47,862 nt of DNA from a virus, in IMG/VR virus record IMGVR_UViG_3300043464_001238, positions 1 through 47,862 of that record; one strand, given 5' to 3'. Positions 39,752-47,845 of the stretch are shown here, in pieces. Position 1 is the first letter of the stretch. Every line of letters starts with the position of its first letter. Made by a program: the position numbers and the translations under genes. The notes beneath the pieces are model-generated. The model saw nothing but the letters and a program-made list of their open reading frames with translations, was not told the origin of the DNA and made no database searches.

Positions 39752-40692
39752 GATTTCTTGACGGCCTCCTTGAGTTGTGGTAGTGAGGTTCCAGGGAATG
39801 GAATGTAACCCGCCTCCATCATATTGAAGAACAAGTCCCATGCATCGTTCTGTGTCAGGACCTCCTGTGGTTTGTAGGTACGCCAGTGGCTAAGCGGTGC
39901 TTGCGCACCTGACTTGGTGTGAAGCAATACGAAACGTCCATCACCGTTGGAGTCAACAGGAGGTGCGTACCACCAAGCCACGCACTTGTCAGACACACCA
40001 CTATGTGCAGCATTACGAATCTCAGTACGTTTGCAAAGCAGTTCCCTGTATTTCTGAAACCAAGTCAGGTGAATACACCACGGTTTAAATCCCTGGATCT
40101 CTTCTTGGAAAGCAGATAGGTTGTTGAGCTGACGTTGAAACGACCCACACGAGCAACTAGGTTCATTAAGCACCTGCTGTTGTTCTTTGTCGTTGTCCAA
40201 CTCAGAGTCCATATCAAACGGCCGATTCGAAAACCGAAATCCGTCTGGCGCCACCAAATGGCCCAGGTCCGTTTGGTCAGACTGAAGCAACGTGGTGAGC
40301 TTAACGGCATCTGATAAGTGTATAAACTTGTCTGCCCAGTGGGCTTGGAGTTTTGCATGGGATGTTGTGTGTCCAAGGGCGTGAGTGTAGGTCCATCCTT
40401 TAAACAATACGTAAGCATTGTTACGCCATACACTAGGGCCACGGTAATGAGGGCCAAGGTACGAAAAGAAATCTTTTAGACGGTGAGTATAGGAGCTAAA
40501 CGCAGTCTTAATCAACTGCCTGTCATAAGTCTGCTCACTACCATCGCGACGCACAACAATACAATTGTCGCCTCGCACACCAATGCCAGCAATCTCGGAG
40601 TCATCAAAATCCTGGTAAGCACGACGGATGTTAGTACGAGTGTAAATGCTGGCTTGTGCAGCGTTGAGTTCAAGAACAGTTTGAGTAGTCAT
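39748..40692 (-). CDS. SWIM zinc-finger-like protein, 314 aa
   Basis: Near residue 185 SCSCGSF gives CxC and, about 36 residues on, WCIHLTWFQKY gives CxH: the SWIM pattern with nearly usual spacing. The N-terminal part is DNA-metabolism-like in character but unrecognised. ATG 40692 is favoured because its leader (CCCTCAACTCAACC) resembles the one before the GP88-like gene; ATG 40719 is possible. SWIM domains bind DNA or protein. Another CxC/CxH protein opens the window. Confidence 0.6.
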   Translation of the reverse strand: MTTQTVLELNAAQASIYTRTNIRRAYQDFDDSEIAGIGVRGDNCIVVRRDGSEQTYDRQLIKTAFSSYTHRLKDFFSYLGPHYRGPSVWRNNAYVLFKGWTYTHALGHTTSHAKLQAHWADKFIHLSDAVKLTTLLQSDQTDLGHLVAPDGFRFSNRPFDMDSELDNDKEQQQVLNEPSCSCGSFQRQLNNLSAFQEEIQGFKPWCIHLTWFQKYRELLCKRTEIRNAAHSGVSDKCVAWWYAPPVDSNGDGRFVLLHTKSGAQAPLSHWRTYKPQEVLTQNDAWDLFFNMMEAGYIPFPGTSLPQLKEAVKKS

Positions 40693-40711
40693 GGTTGAGT
40701 TGAGGGTTGAG

Positions 40712-40912
40712 TTAGACATGCCAAGAATCTTCTTCTTGGATGTTGGAGTTAGTGCGGCTCTGGACTAGGCGGTGAGCTTGTTTGCTCATGCGGTAGGTCC
40801 CGTATGCCAGTGCAGCCCAGGCAACGGGAGTGCTGCCGACCGCAATGATAGCAGCACCAACCAATGCCGTGGTGCTACCCGCAATGATAGCAGCCGCATC
40901 AGCCTTGTGCAT
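40712..40912 (-). CDS. Small membrane protein, 66 aa
   Basis: MHKADAAAIIAGSTTALVGA and IIAVGSTPVAWAALAYGTYR: two hydrophobic Ala/Gly-rich helices joined by a Pro turn, then a basic tail. First gene of a minus-strand run; divergent from the plus gene at 40994. Function unknown. Confidence 0.6.
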   Translation of the reverse strand: MHKADAAAIIAGSTTALVGAAIIAVGSTPVAWAALAYGTYRMSKQAHRLVQSRTNSNIQEEDSWHV

Positions 40913-40993
40913 TGTGTACTCCTTAATACATTGTGAAGGTTGACGTTGCATTTAACTATGGAAGTACAATTGATTTGTAACAACTGAATACCT

Positions 40994-41260
40994 ATGGAAG
41001 AAATTCAGTACGTACCCCTGAACAAGTTTCAGATTGAACCATCGCTTGACGATAAGTTCTGGCTAGAAAAAATCAAACGTTCAATTCAAGACTGTAACTC
41101 CGTAAGTGAGTTAAAAGAAATGGCGACCTTGCTTGCGCAGATCGCCACTAATCGTCAAGGTTGTATCCGAGGGTTAGTCCAGGATATGTTCATCTTCAAT
41201 AATGTTTCCATTAATCAAGATGACCTGGCTAACCCTAAGGTTGAACCTACATCAAAGTGA
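40994..41260 (+). CDS. Lone plus-strand small protein, 88 aa
   Basis: MEEIQYVPLNKFQIEPSLDD and KIKRSIQDCNSVSELKEMAT, TNRQGCIRGLVQD: helical, a pattern I associate with small conserved cyanophage proteins. It is the only plus-strand gene between 32.2 and 47.7 kb; TACAATTG at 40965-40972 upstream may be its promoter. It overlaps the next convergent gene by 9 nt. Confidence 0.6.
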   Translation: MEEIQYVPLNKFQIEPSLDDKFWLEKIKRSIQDCNSVSELKEMATLLAQIATNRQGCIRGLVQDMFIFNNVSINQDDLANPKVEPTSK

Positions 41261-42292
41261 AGAGTCTTCCCCTGTCAACTCATCGCGAGAAGGCAGGGCT
41301 TTGACATCTACTGGATCCATGGTGCGGGACACAGGCAGAATCTCAACACCTTCCTTAATGCCATAGGCACCACCGAGTTTGTCTGAGTCCTGTTTGGCAT
41401 GGACGTTGATGTAGTCCTGGAACATCTCTTGATACTTCCAGGTTGATTCCCGATCTTCATCAGGAATTGACAGACGATTCAAAGATTCGACTGCATCTTC
41501 CTGGGAGCTGTAATCAGGAATGTCAAAGGATTCAATGGCGCAGATCTCAACGTTGTTGGCACCGCGCATTTCATTTGCCAGCACAGGGCAGAACACCGTA
41601 GTGGCATAGAACTTTTCATTGAATGCCAGAGGCACCTCAGAGTCCAGTGCTTTGCTCAGGCACTTGGACATTTCTTTTTCATACAGACGAATCTTTTCAG
41701 AAACGTCAGTACCATTCAAGCCTTTCAGCGTCAGCACCATAGGGATCTTATGGGCACGCTTGTTGTCCTGGGTCAGCACATACACCAGGTATTTGGTACG
41801 CACGCTGTACCTGCGCTTGTACATTTCACCTTTGCTGTTGGCAAGATCAGATGCAATCTTGTCTGCTTCAAACAGTTCTTTGACATTTGGGTTGTCAAAC
41901 GAACCAATCACCTGGCGCATCCCAGAAGTTTCTTCAACCATCAGGGGAGAACGCAACAGCACCTGAAGGCGAGGCTCAACAAAGTTCAACCCTTCTTCAA
42001 TCGAAGTGTTGGGAGCCATACCAAAGGTTTGCTTGTAGTTCCAGATGACTGAACTTTTAGCAAACTGATCTTCAGTTGCGGTCCAACCGCAGGTATCTAG
42101 GTCAGACTTACGAACAAACCAACCACGAGTCTTGGACTTGTTTAGTGGTTGGATAGTGACCAGGTTCTGGTAACCCGATACAAATTCTTTGGACTGGAAC
42201 ATCTTGAAAGATTCCAGACCGCGTGTAACAAGAACGGAAGTTTTCTTCGTAGCCATTGTGTTGATGTCCTTCAAAGACGGAAGTTGGGTCAT
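41252..42292 (-). CDS. Conserved replication-region protein, 346 aa
   Basis: Begins MTQLPSLKDINTMATKKTSV (alternatives ATG 42331 and 42256). Mixed alpha/beta with VPMVLTLKGLNGTDVSEKI-like beta segments and an acidic C-terminus (DELTGEDSSL). It lies in the SSB-PolA block. I recall similar ~350-residue proteins in cyanophages and cyanobacteria (perhaps DUF5895) but am unsure. No ATPase or nuclease motif is visible; single-strand annealing or DNA binding is a guess. Confidence 0.6.
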   Translation of the reverse strand: MTQLPSLKDINTMATKKTSVLVTRGLESFKMFQSKEFVSGYQNLVTIQPLNKSKTRGWFVRKSDLDTCGWTATEDQFAKSSVIWNYKQTFGMAPNTSIEEGLNFVEPRLQVLLRSPLMVEETSGMRQVIGSFDNPNVKELFEADKIASDLANSKGEMYKRRYSVRTKYLVYVLTQDNKRAHKIPMVLTLKGLNGTDVSEKIRLYEKEMSKCLSKALDSEVPLAFNEKFYATTVFCPVLANEMRGANNVEICAIESFDIPDYSSQEDAVESLNRLSIPDEDRESTWKYQEMFQDYINVHAKQDSDKLGGAYGIKEGVEILPVSRTMDPVDVKALPSRDELTGEDSSL

Positions 42293-42344
42293 GGTCAGTT
42301 CGTAGTAAACGATGGATGCTTTTAACGCCATCCCAAGGCGTGAC

Positions 42345-42569
42345 TCAGTCTACGTCAAAAGGCAGCCGAGCTTTTTCTTTGTCAAGATTCTTCAAGTAAT
42401 CGTTGTGTTCATCAACGATTTCTTGCATGGCCTCATGAATACTTTCACGGGCATACCCCATTGCCAAAAGAAACTGAATGAAGTGCGCCATCACCTCATC
42501 CGTAGTAACAGCTTGGGACTCAAATGAAATACTTAAATCTTCATCCGAGTGGGAAAACCGAATCGTCAT
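42345..42569 (-). CDS. Hypothetical protein, 74 aa
   Basis: MTIRFSHSDEDLSISFESQA then a helical acidic body. Start overlaps the SSB stop (TGATG), so it is translated behind SSB. Function unknown. Confidence 0.6.
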   Translation of the reverse strand: MTIRFSHSDEDLSISFESQAVTTDEVMAHFIQFLLAMGYARESIHEAMQEIVDEHNDYLKNLDKEKARLPFDVD

Positions 42570-43384
42570 CAGAAAGGAATCTCGTCGAGGTTGGGGGCTT
42601 GTCCGTATTGACCAGGAATCTCAGGCAGACCGCCACCTGATGTTTGGTTCCAAGGATCGTTGTTCTCCTCAGCGGTGCGGCCACCCCAGAGGGATGTTAC
42701 CTCACCTGCCGATGCCACAGTTGTTTGCGGTGCTACAGGCTTAGGCGCACTACCGTCTGCCCCCTTGGGAGCCAAGGTCATATTGACCAGTTGAAGTTTG
42801 GAGATGTTACGAATCTCCTGGGTATTGGCATCTTTAAAACGATCAGTAACCAATCGCCCATGGATCGTAATGCCCGTGCCTTTCCTGGTGAAGTTCACCA
42901 GAAGTTCGGCTTGATTAAACTTGTCTGTTGCATTGTTGATTGCATAGAAGTTAAACAGATCTGCCTGACCCTTACCTGTATTAACTGAGATGCTTTGATT
43001 GGCAATCATCAAACCATCAGCGGTTGTTTTAAATGCACGTGCATCAGACTGATCAATGTCTTTAACACAACGGCCAGTCAATACAATTGAGTTGAGGATT
43101 GGGAATGTATCCGTAACCTCTGCAACAACTCCTCCATGTAGCGAATACGTTTTGGATTCGAGATCATAACGTAGCTTGGCGCCGTGAATGTAGATGAGGT
43201 TTCCTTTATGCAGCCGCTGGAAACGCTCGGATTGTTTTCCGTAGATGTTGTATTCAATTGTGGTAGGTGCTTTGTTTCCAACGGGAGGAAGGATGACGGA
43301 GCAACGAATTGCAGTTGAAGATGCGCTGGTAAAAACTTCGCGTGGGTTTTCACCCAACTGTGCGCAGATGCAACAAAAGTTCAT
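42569..43384 (-). CDS. ssb: Single-stranded DNA-binding protein with two OB folds
   Basis: 271 residues. Two OB-like halves: about 15-90 (IEYNIYGKQSERFQRLHKGN then LIYIHGAKLRY) and about 95-205 (NSIVLTGRCVKDID, FNFYAINNATDKF, GTGITIHGRLVTDRF). The second is clearly SSB-like with the G-L--D-----G core. A Gly/Pro/Asn-rich linker leads to the acidic tip LDEIPF, like the DDDIPF tip of bacterial SSB that recruits partners. Tandem OB folds in one chain suggest a dimeric rather than tetrameric SSB. A conserved repeat lies 22 nt upstream. Confidence 0.8.
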   Translation of the reverse strand: MNFCCICAQLGENPREVFTSASSTAIRCSVILPPVGNKAPTTIEYNIYGKQSERFQRLHKGNLIYIHGAKLRYDLESKTYSLHGGVVAEVTDTFPILNSIVLTGRCVKDIDQSDARAFKTTADGLMIANQSISVNTGKGQADLFNFYAINNATDKFNQAELLVNFTRKGTGITIHGRLVTDRFKDANTQEIRNISKLQLVNMTLAPKGADGSAPKPVAPQTTVASAGEVTSLWGGRTAEENNDPWNQTSGGGLPEIPGQYGQAPNLDEIPF

Positions 43385-43406
43385 GGGATCAAAAGGATAG
43401 TGTTAC

Positions 43407-43434
43407 AGCAGTTTAGCGTCATGCTTGGGACGTG
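43407..43434 (-). promoter_or_regulatory. Early-region repeat, copy B
   Basis: Plus-strand AGCAGTTTAGCGTCATGCTT then GGGACGTG; 26 of 28 positions match copy A. It ends 22 nt before the SSB start and overlaps the tail of the 57-aa gene. Confidence 0.65.
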
Positions 43435-43592
43435 GAACCAAATACCCTGCGAGCTTCTCCAAGAACTGTTATGTACTTGCTGTTTAATTCTTCGTCGTTC
43501 CAGCAAGAACTATCAAACATTGAACAAAAGAAATGATCAGCAGCCAAGTACAAGTCTTTAGCCAGAAGCTCGTAATCAACTTGAGGGTCCAT
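43419..43592 (-). CDS. Hypothetical protein, 57 aa
   Basis: MDPQVDYELLAKDLYLAADH then a helical body with CSMFDSSCW. ATG 43592 chosen over a TTG at 43601. Starts 5 nt after the polymerase stop. Function unknown. Confidence 0.55.
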   Translation of the reverse strand: MDPQVDYELLAKDLYLAADHFFCSMFDSSCWNDEELNSKYITVLGEARRVFGSTSQA

Positions 43593-43597
43593 GGTAA

Positions 43598-45424
43598 TCA
43601 ATGGGTTTCAGACCAGTTGGATCCTACACGAGAGTCGCCTTCAATCAAACACCTGAACCCAAAGAATTCCTGTGCTTGTGGGAACGCAGCCATCGCCTGC
43701 TCTTGGATCTTTAAGATGTGTTCCGGTTTGGCAGCCAACTGAACTTCATCATGGATCATCAGCATTTGTTCCCAGTCTTCTCCATACACCAGGCCTAAAT
43801 TATTGGTGATGTTGTTTTGAATTGTAATAACAACTTGCTTCATAAGGATTGCACCTGCTGATTGCAACAACACATTCAATCCTTTAAACGCTGAACGACA
43901 ATACAAATGCCGACCATCAAGCCCAATCAAATACGTGCGTTCTGCAAGTGTATTTTCAATTTGTTCTTTAAGGTGACGCAATGCAGGTACACCTTTCATG
44001 AATGAATTGATTGCAGTCCTTCCTAGTTGACGCAGAACTGTTTCATCTTTTTCATTCGGATCCACAATCGTACCAGCCTTTAGTGCACCAGCTCCATACA
44101 ACAATCCATAAAGCAAACGCTTAGAAATATCCCTGGTAGCCACACCAAATAGTTCCTGGTTGATTGTATGGATATCTGATTCAGGATTAACAACAAGCTT
44201 GGCGTACTCACCGCCATCCCAAATGGCTAGATATCCAGCAAGACAACGCAGCTCTAACGCTTTGGCATCGATACCAAGTAGCTGCCAACCCATAGGAGCA
44301 TGGAAAAAAGAACGGCATTCTTTACCGTAAGGTGAGTAACCAGCAGGGACTTGACCCATGTTTGGGTTGCGATGAGCGCAGCGGCCAGTGATACAACCAT
44401 TAGTAACAACATCACCATGCATGCGACCAGTGTCGTTATTAACCAACTTGTTCCAAGCGTTGTTGCCATCTACGATTTGCCCCAGACGTTTTTTGACCAG
44501 CATGTATTGAGCTAGTACTTGGGCCTCTGGGTATGGAAGTGATTCAAGTACATCGTCATCAAGAATACAATTGCCTTTCTCAGTTGTTTTTTCAGGAGTC
44601 CATCCGTACTTTTCTTGTAGACGATTAACAATTTGCTTACGAGAGCCAGGGTTAAATTCTTCATAGTGAATCTTTACAAATGGTTCACCCTTGATATAAC
44701 CTCTGGTTTTGTTGTTGACCTTTGGAATAAATACTGTTTCATGTTTGATTGGTGGAAAGATTTCTTTTAGCTTTGCCTCGATGTCTTGTTGCTTTGTGCG
44801 TAGTTCATCCACAAGATCAAGAGATGCATCAACATCAAAAGGAATACCTGATCTAATTTGTCGGTTAATCGCGATAGCAAAGTCATGCTCAAGTTTGAGC
44901 GCTGATTGCGGATAGTATTCGTCTGCGATCTTTTGCCAAAGCCTGGTAGTAATGACAACGTCCTGGACGCAGTACTCCAACATTTCCTCAGAGTATTGCG
45001 AGAAATCTTTGAAGTTGATTTTGTTATCGGCCAGGCGCCATCCCCAGGCCTTAAGAGAAGCTGATCCCCGCAGTTTCGATGGAACTTGCGGATATTGTTC
45101 TGTGTCAAGGTCATTGAGTAATTCCTTTGGCCAGATCAATCGAGTGCATACAAGTGTGTCGATGACTCTGGCACTGTATGTGAAAGAAGGATAAAGCTTT
45201 GTTAGTACAGGGATGTCATAGAAGATTACATTGTGACCAAGGAGTACATCAGCGGTTGCCAAATGAGCAAGAGCATCAGTAATACGATCAGGCCCGTAAG
45301 TAAAAGTTTGTTTTCTATTGATGTCATAGATAACAATGCAATGAACAACAGTGGCCTGATCGTACAACCCGTCCGTCTCACAATCGAATACAAGCCAAGT
45401 ATCACTTGCGGAACTGGGCTTCAT
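43598..45424 (-). CDS. polA: Family A DNA polymerase, T7-type
   Basis: 608 residues. 3'-5' exonuclease: FDCETDG (Asp14, Glu16), GHNVIFYD (63-70) and YCVQD (151-155). Polymerase: motif A GIDAKALELR (Asp386), motif B RDISKRLLYGLLYGAG (Arg431, Lys435, Tyr439), motif C IHDE (557-560). The O-helix residue equivalent to E. coli Phe762 is Tyr439, as in T7. It is ~100 residues shorter than T7 polymerase and seems to lack the thioredoxin-binding insertion. Start ATG 45424 is preferred; an upstream ATG 45463 adds 13 residues and deepens overlap. Confidence 0.93.
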   Translation of the reverse strand: MKPSSASDTWLVFDCETDGLYDQATVVHCIVIYDINRKQTFTYGPDRITDALAHLATADVLLGHNVIFYDIPVLTKLYPSFTYSARVIDTLVCTRLIWPKELLNDLDTEQYPQVPSKLRGSASLKAWGWRLADNKINFKDFSQYSEEMLEYCVQDVVITTRLWQKIADEYYPQSALKLEHDFAIAINRQIRSGIPFDVDASLDLVDELRTKQQDIEAKLKEIFPPIKHETVFIPKVNNKTRGYIKGEPFVKIHYEEFNPGSRKQIVNRLQEKYGWTPEKTTEKGNCILDDDVLESLPYPEAQVLAQYMLVKKRLGQIVDGNNAWNKLVNNDTGRMHGDVVTNGCITGRCAHRNPNMGQVPAGYSPYGKECRSFFHAPMGWQLLGIDAKALELRCLAGYLAIWDGGEYAKLVVNPESDIHTINQELFGVATRDISKRLLYGLLYGAGALKAGTIVDPNEKDETVLRQLGRTAINSFMKGVPALRHLKEQIENTLAERTYLIGLDGRHLYCRSAFKGLNVLLQSAGAILMKQVVITIQNNITNNLGLVYGEDWEQMLMIHDEVQLAAKPEHILKIQEQAMAAFPQAQEFFGFRCLIEGDSRVGSNWSETH

Positions 45425-45635
45425 CGTAAACGTCGAGTTCTTGACGGGCGAGCTGGTCATCATTCTTGTTAATCCAATTTAAAATTTGTTGCGCACCCGC
45501 ACGATACGGATGCGAAAAAATCTTGGTAAGAGCTACGTCAGAGTCTAATGGAACCAACTGAAAAGAGTTAGTTTTGTTGCATGCATGTACCGCATGCGGC
45601 GCTCCTGATTTCCAAGAGACAATGACGTAGCTCAT
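45402..45635 (-). CDS. Hypothetical protein, 77 aa
   Basis: MSYVIVSWKSGAPHAVHACN ... ends DVYDEAQFRK, overlapping the polymerase start by 23 nt. Mixed alpha/beta without motif. Likely co-transcribed with polA. Confidence 0.6.
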   Translation of the reverse strand: MSYVIVSWKSGAPHAVHACNKTNSFQLVPLDSDVALTKIFSHPYRAGAQQILNWINKNDDQLARQELDVYDEAQFRK

Positions 45636-45691
45636 CTGAACAAGAAGATAACTGTCAGATGTTATCAGACCTATTTGTCAATGCAAGATAT

Positions 45692-46459
45692 TCAGGATGT
45701 CTTCTGCATTGATTTACCGTACCCAACAAACTTCCCATCCTTCTTGCGTTGAGACAACGCTTGGGATGCAGGAGTGCCAGCCCTCTGGGACCCATGAACC
45801 AAAAGTGCGAATGACTTGTCACCAAGGCAGTGGCTATCGTCGTGATCGATCTCAAGTCCACGTTCCGCTGCTTCTTCTTCCGTGTACACCACATACGCAA
45901 TGCGTGTGTAAACGTCCGGATACTTGGGCAGCATGTAATCCAACGTACCACCGTAAGATGCGGTGAGATAAAAGTTGGATGGTATCAAATCTTTAAGGTT
46001 GTACCACATCCCAAGAGACTTGGTATAGGCATAGAACTTTTGCTTAGGGCGTTGCTTGGCAACCATCAGCCATGCCTTGAGATAGTTCTCAGTCCAGAAA
46101 TCTCCTGACTCGTGGACACGCACCAGTTCTTTTGGTGGTTGCATGCTGAGCGACATGTCAATTAGATCACGCAACAACAACGCTTGGTTTCCATTGCCAT
46201 ACATAACACCACGCAACAGATCCCAGTTGTGCCAGCGTGCCTCCCGTACGTTTGGCCTAACTTCTGCCATGGCAGCAAAACAGCGGAACGCATCTGCTGT
46301 TGTGCCATTGTGTTGTGGCAGATCAATGATGGAACCAGTGGCACGATCGGCCATGGTCTTACACACACCTGCGTGAGGGCAGGCGTATCCCGCTGGCAGC
46401 GAGAAGATCAAACGATTCTTGAGCTTGCCGTTGCCGGTAGAAAACTTGAGAAGTTTCAT
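45692..46459 (-). CDS. GP88-family phage protein
   Basis: 255 residues beginning MKLLKFSTGNGKLKNRLIFS with LPAGYACPHAGVCKTMADRA: the S-x-N-x-K-x...LPA-x-CP-x-A-x2-C signature of mycobacteriophage gene product 88 (PF17338). Later FWTENYLKAWLMVAKQRPKQKFYAYTKSL and DDSHCLGDK follow the family order, with clustered Cys/His that could bind metal. Biochemical role unknown. A conserved repeat ends 21 nt upstream. Confidence 0.75.
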   Translation of the reverse strand: MKLLKFSTGNGKLKNRLIFSLPAGYACPHAGVCKTMADRATGSIIDLPQHNGTTADAFRCFAAMAEVRPNVREARWHNWDLLRGVMYGNGNQALLLRDLIDMSLSMQPPKELVRVHESGDFWTENYLKAWLMVAKQRPKQKFYAYTKSLGMWYNLKDLIPSNFYLTASYGGTLDYMLPKYPDVYTRIAYVVYTEEEAAERGLEIDHDDSHCLGDKSFALLVHGSQRAGTPASQALSQRKKDGKFVGYGKSMQKTS

Positions 46460-46480
46460 GGTAGTTGAGTTGAGTTGACT

Positions 46481-46508
46481 AGCAGTTTAACGTCATGCTT
46501 AGGACGTG
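46481..46508 (-). promoter_or_regulatory. Early-region repeat, copy A
   Basis: Plus-strand AGCAGTTTAACGTCATGCTT then AGGACGTG. Read on the minus strand it holds TTAAACT, which could act as a -10, and ends 21 nt before the GP88-like ATG. A TATAAT lies just upstream of it on the minus strand. Confidence 0.65.
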
Positions 46509-46532
46509 TATGATTATATGGGGTGTAGCAGA

Positions 46533-46569
46533 GCAGCGTCAACCCCGAGGGAGTCAGGGTTTCTGCTGC
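46533..46569. other. GC-rich hairpin
   Basis: GCAGC/GCTGC and AACCC/GGGTT pair around an 11-nt loop with a 3-nt internal bulge. It lies between the early small-gene set and the GP88-like gene; possible terminator without a U tract, or RNA-stability element. Confidence 0.5.
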
Positions 46570-46606
46570 TTCCCCTGGCTGGTAAACGAATGACCTTGCG
46601 GCTTGA

Positions 46607-46882
46607 TCACCGTGAGGTCACACCCTCCAGCTCAGCGGCGATGGCGAGGAGCTCGGCGCGAGCAAGTCTGCGTTCAGATGCTCTGCATTGGTGTTCAAGT
46701 GAATCTGAGAATCCTCCTTCGCACGACTCTTCTTCCGGCACCACCTGATCCGCAGCAGCTTTCAGGGCAGCGGCGACACCAGACCTAAAACGTTGGTGAG
46801 TGGCGTCAGACCACGCATTAGTTGCGGAAGCATTAGCGGCACTCAGCACCGCCTGCGCGGCGGGGGAGAGAAGTTCAGTCAT
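46607..46882 (-). CDS. Small Ala-rich protein of picocyanobacterial type, 91 aa
   Basis: MTELLSPAAQAVLSAANASA ... RSGVAAALKAAADQVVPEEE. I recall the LSPAAQAVL-A...AALRAAADQVVP pattern from many Synechococcus/Cyanobium genomes and their phages. GC-rich relative to most of the window. Its ATG overlaps the upstream stop. Function unknown. Confidence 0.7.
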   Translation of the reverse strand: MTELLSPAAQAVLSAANASATNAWSDATHQRFRSGVAAALKAAADQVVPEEESCEGGFSDSLEHQCRASERRLARAELLAIAAELEGVTSR

Positions 46883-47060
46883 CGTAGTGCGGGTAACAAA
46901 AGAGTTTTTCAATACGTCCAACCTCAATCTCAAATTGTTCAGCCATATCAAACGGCTGGCAATCATGAGTTTCGGCTAGTTCGCTTAACTGGAGACACGT
47001 CACCTCGCGGAGTTTCTCAAGAAGAAAGCAACGGAGAGCTCGTTTATGCTCTGGCTTCAT
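46875..47060 (-). CDS. Small protein, 61 aa
   Basis: MKPEHKRALRCFLLEKLREV ... charged helices with three Cys, ends HYDD. ATGA overlap with the upstream gene and 8-nt overlap with the downstream one. Unknown function. Confidence 0.6.
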   Translation of the reverse strand: MKPEHKRALRCFLLEKLREVTCLQLSELAETHDCQPFDMAEQFEIEVGRIEKLFCYPHYDD

Positions 47061-47419
47061 TCAGGTAGCGCCTCCAGTGCGCGGCGAATGGTTTCAAGTT
47101 CACTCAGTGCCCAAATAGACTCGGCTTTTTCAATTCTGTCGACAAGCTCCAGCGCCTGCTCTTTCAAGCTCGGCGGCTTGGGACGCCTGGCGGCGCGGAG
47201 TTCATCAGCAGGGCGGTCGCCAAAAAGCAATGCTTGTCGTTTAGCGCACGCCTCCAGTTCCTGGTCGGCGCCTGCTTGAAACGCTTGGATCAATAGAACA
47301 TCAGGATGTTCTTCTTCGTCAAACCATTTGTCTTCCCACTTCTTTAGTTGATCAGAAGGTGGGATGGCAGGGTGTGGATCAATGACAAACAACTTGTCAC
47401 CATTAATTTGTTTAGTCAT
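47057..47419 (-). CDS. Picocyanobacterial-type protein, 120 aa
   Basis: HPAIPPSDQLKKWEDKWFDE, then QAGADQELEACAKRQALLFG and LRAARRPKPPSLKEQALELV ... RRALEALPE. I recall this combination (ADxELEAC...LRAARRPKPPSLKEQAL) as abundant in Synechococcus/Cyanobium and their phages. Locally GC-rich. Coupled on both sides by ATGA overlaps. Function unknown. Confidence 0.7.
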   Translation of the reverse strand: MTKQINGDKLFVIDPHPAIPPSDQLKKWEDKWFDEEEHPDVLLIQAFQAGADQELEACAKRQALLFGDRPADELRAARRPKPPSLKEQALELVDRIEKAESIWALSELETIRRALEALPE

Positions 47420-47655
47420 TTTTCATCCTCTAGATTGTTTTCAACCCAGTCACCAAGGGTTGTTTTCAATGCTTGGTACTCACCCCAGCTAAATGACATA
47501 CGTTGTTCACCAGCACTGGTACTAAGATGTACATCAAAACCTTCACCGTTGTACCATTCGGTTACTTCAATAAAGTCATCTGGTTTAGCGCAGTAATCAT
47601 ATTCTTGTAAACAATTCCAACGTGCATTGCGTTGGTATTGGCTGGTAAATGACAT
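47416..47655 (-). CDS. Hypothetical protein, 79 aa
   Basis: MSFTSQYQRNARWNCLQEYD, FIEVTEWYNGEGFDVHLSTS and MSFSWGEYQALKTTLGDWVE: compact beta-rich protein. ATG 47655 preferred over upstream ATG 47712. First gene of the coupled minus-strand set. Confidence 0.6.
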   Translation of the reverse strand: MSFTSQYQRNARWNCLQEYDYCAKPDDFIEVTEWYNGEGFDVHLSTSAGEQRMSFSWGEYQALKTTLGDWVENNLEDEK

Positions 47656-47725
47656 TTGTGTTACACAGTGAACGACATGGTGTACGTCAATTGGAGTAAA
47701 CTTCAGTATCAACAGATACAGAATA

Positions 47726-47845
47726 ATGGATCAAGCACTGCTTGTGTACTTGGCAAACCAAAAGAAAAAACAAACACGCAAGGATGTAGAGTCCAAGCGT
47801 GCCATCAAGGAATTAAAAAAACAACCTGCTGAAGTTGTTGTCTGA
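47726..47845 (+). CDS. Tiny basic helical protein, 39 aa
   Basis: MDQALLVYLANQKKKQTRKD then VESKRAIKELKKQPAEVVV. Plus strand, divergent from the early set. ACAGAATAATGG at its start resembles the TAGAATA box but too close to serve as a normal -10. Short, so only moderate support. Confidence 0.45.
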   Translation: MDQALLVYLANQKKKQTRKDVESKRAIKELKKQPAEVVV

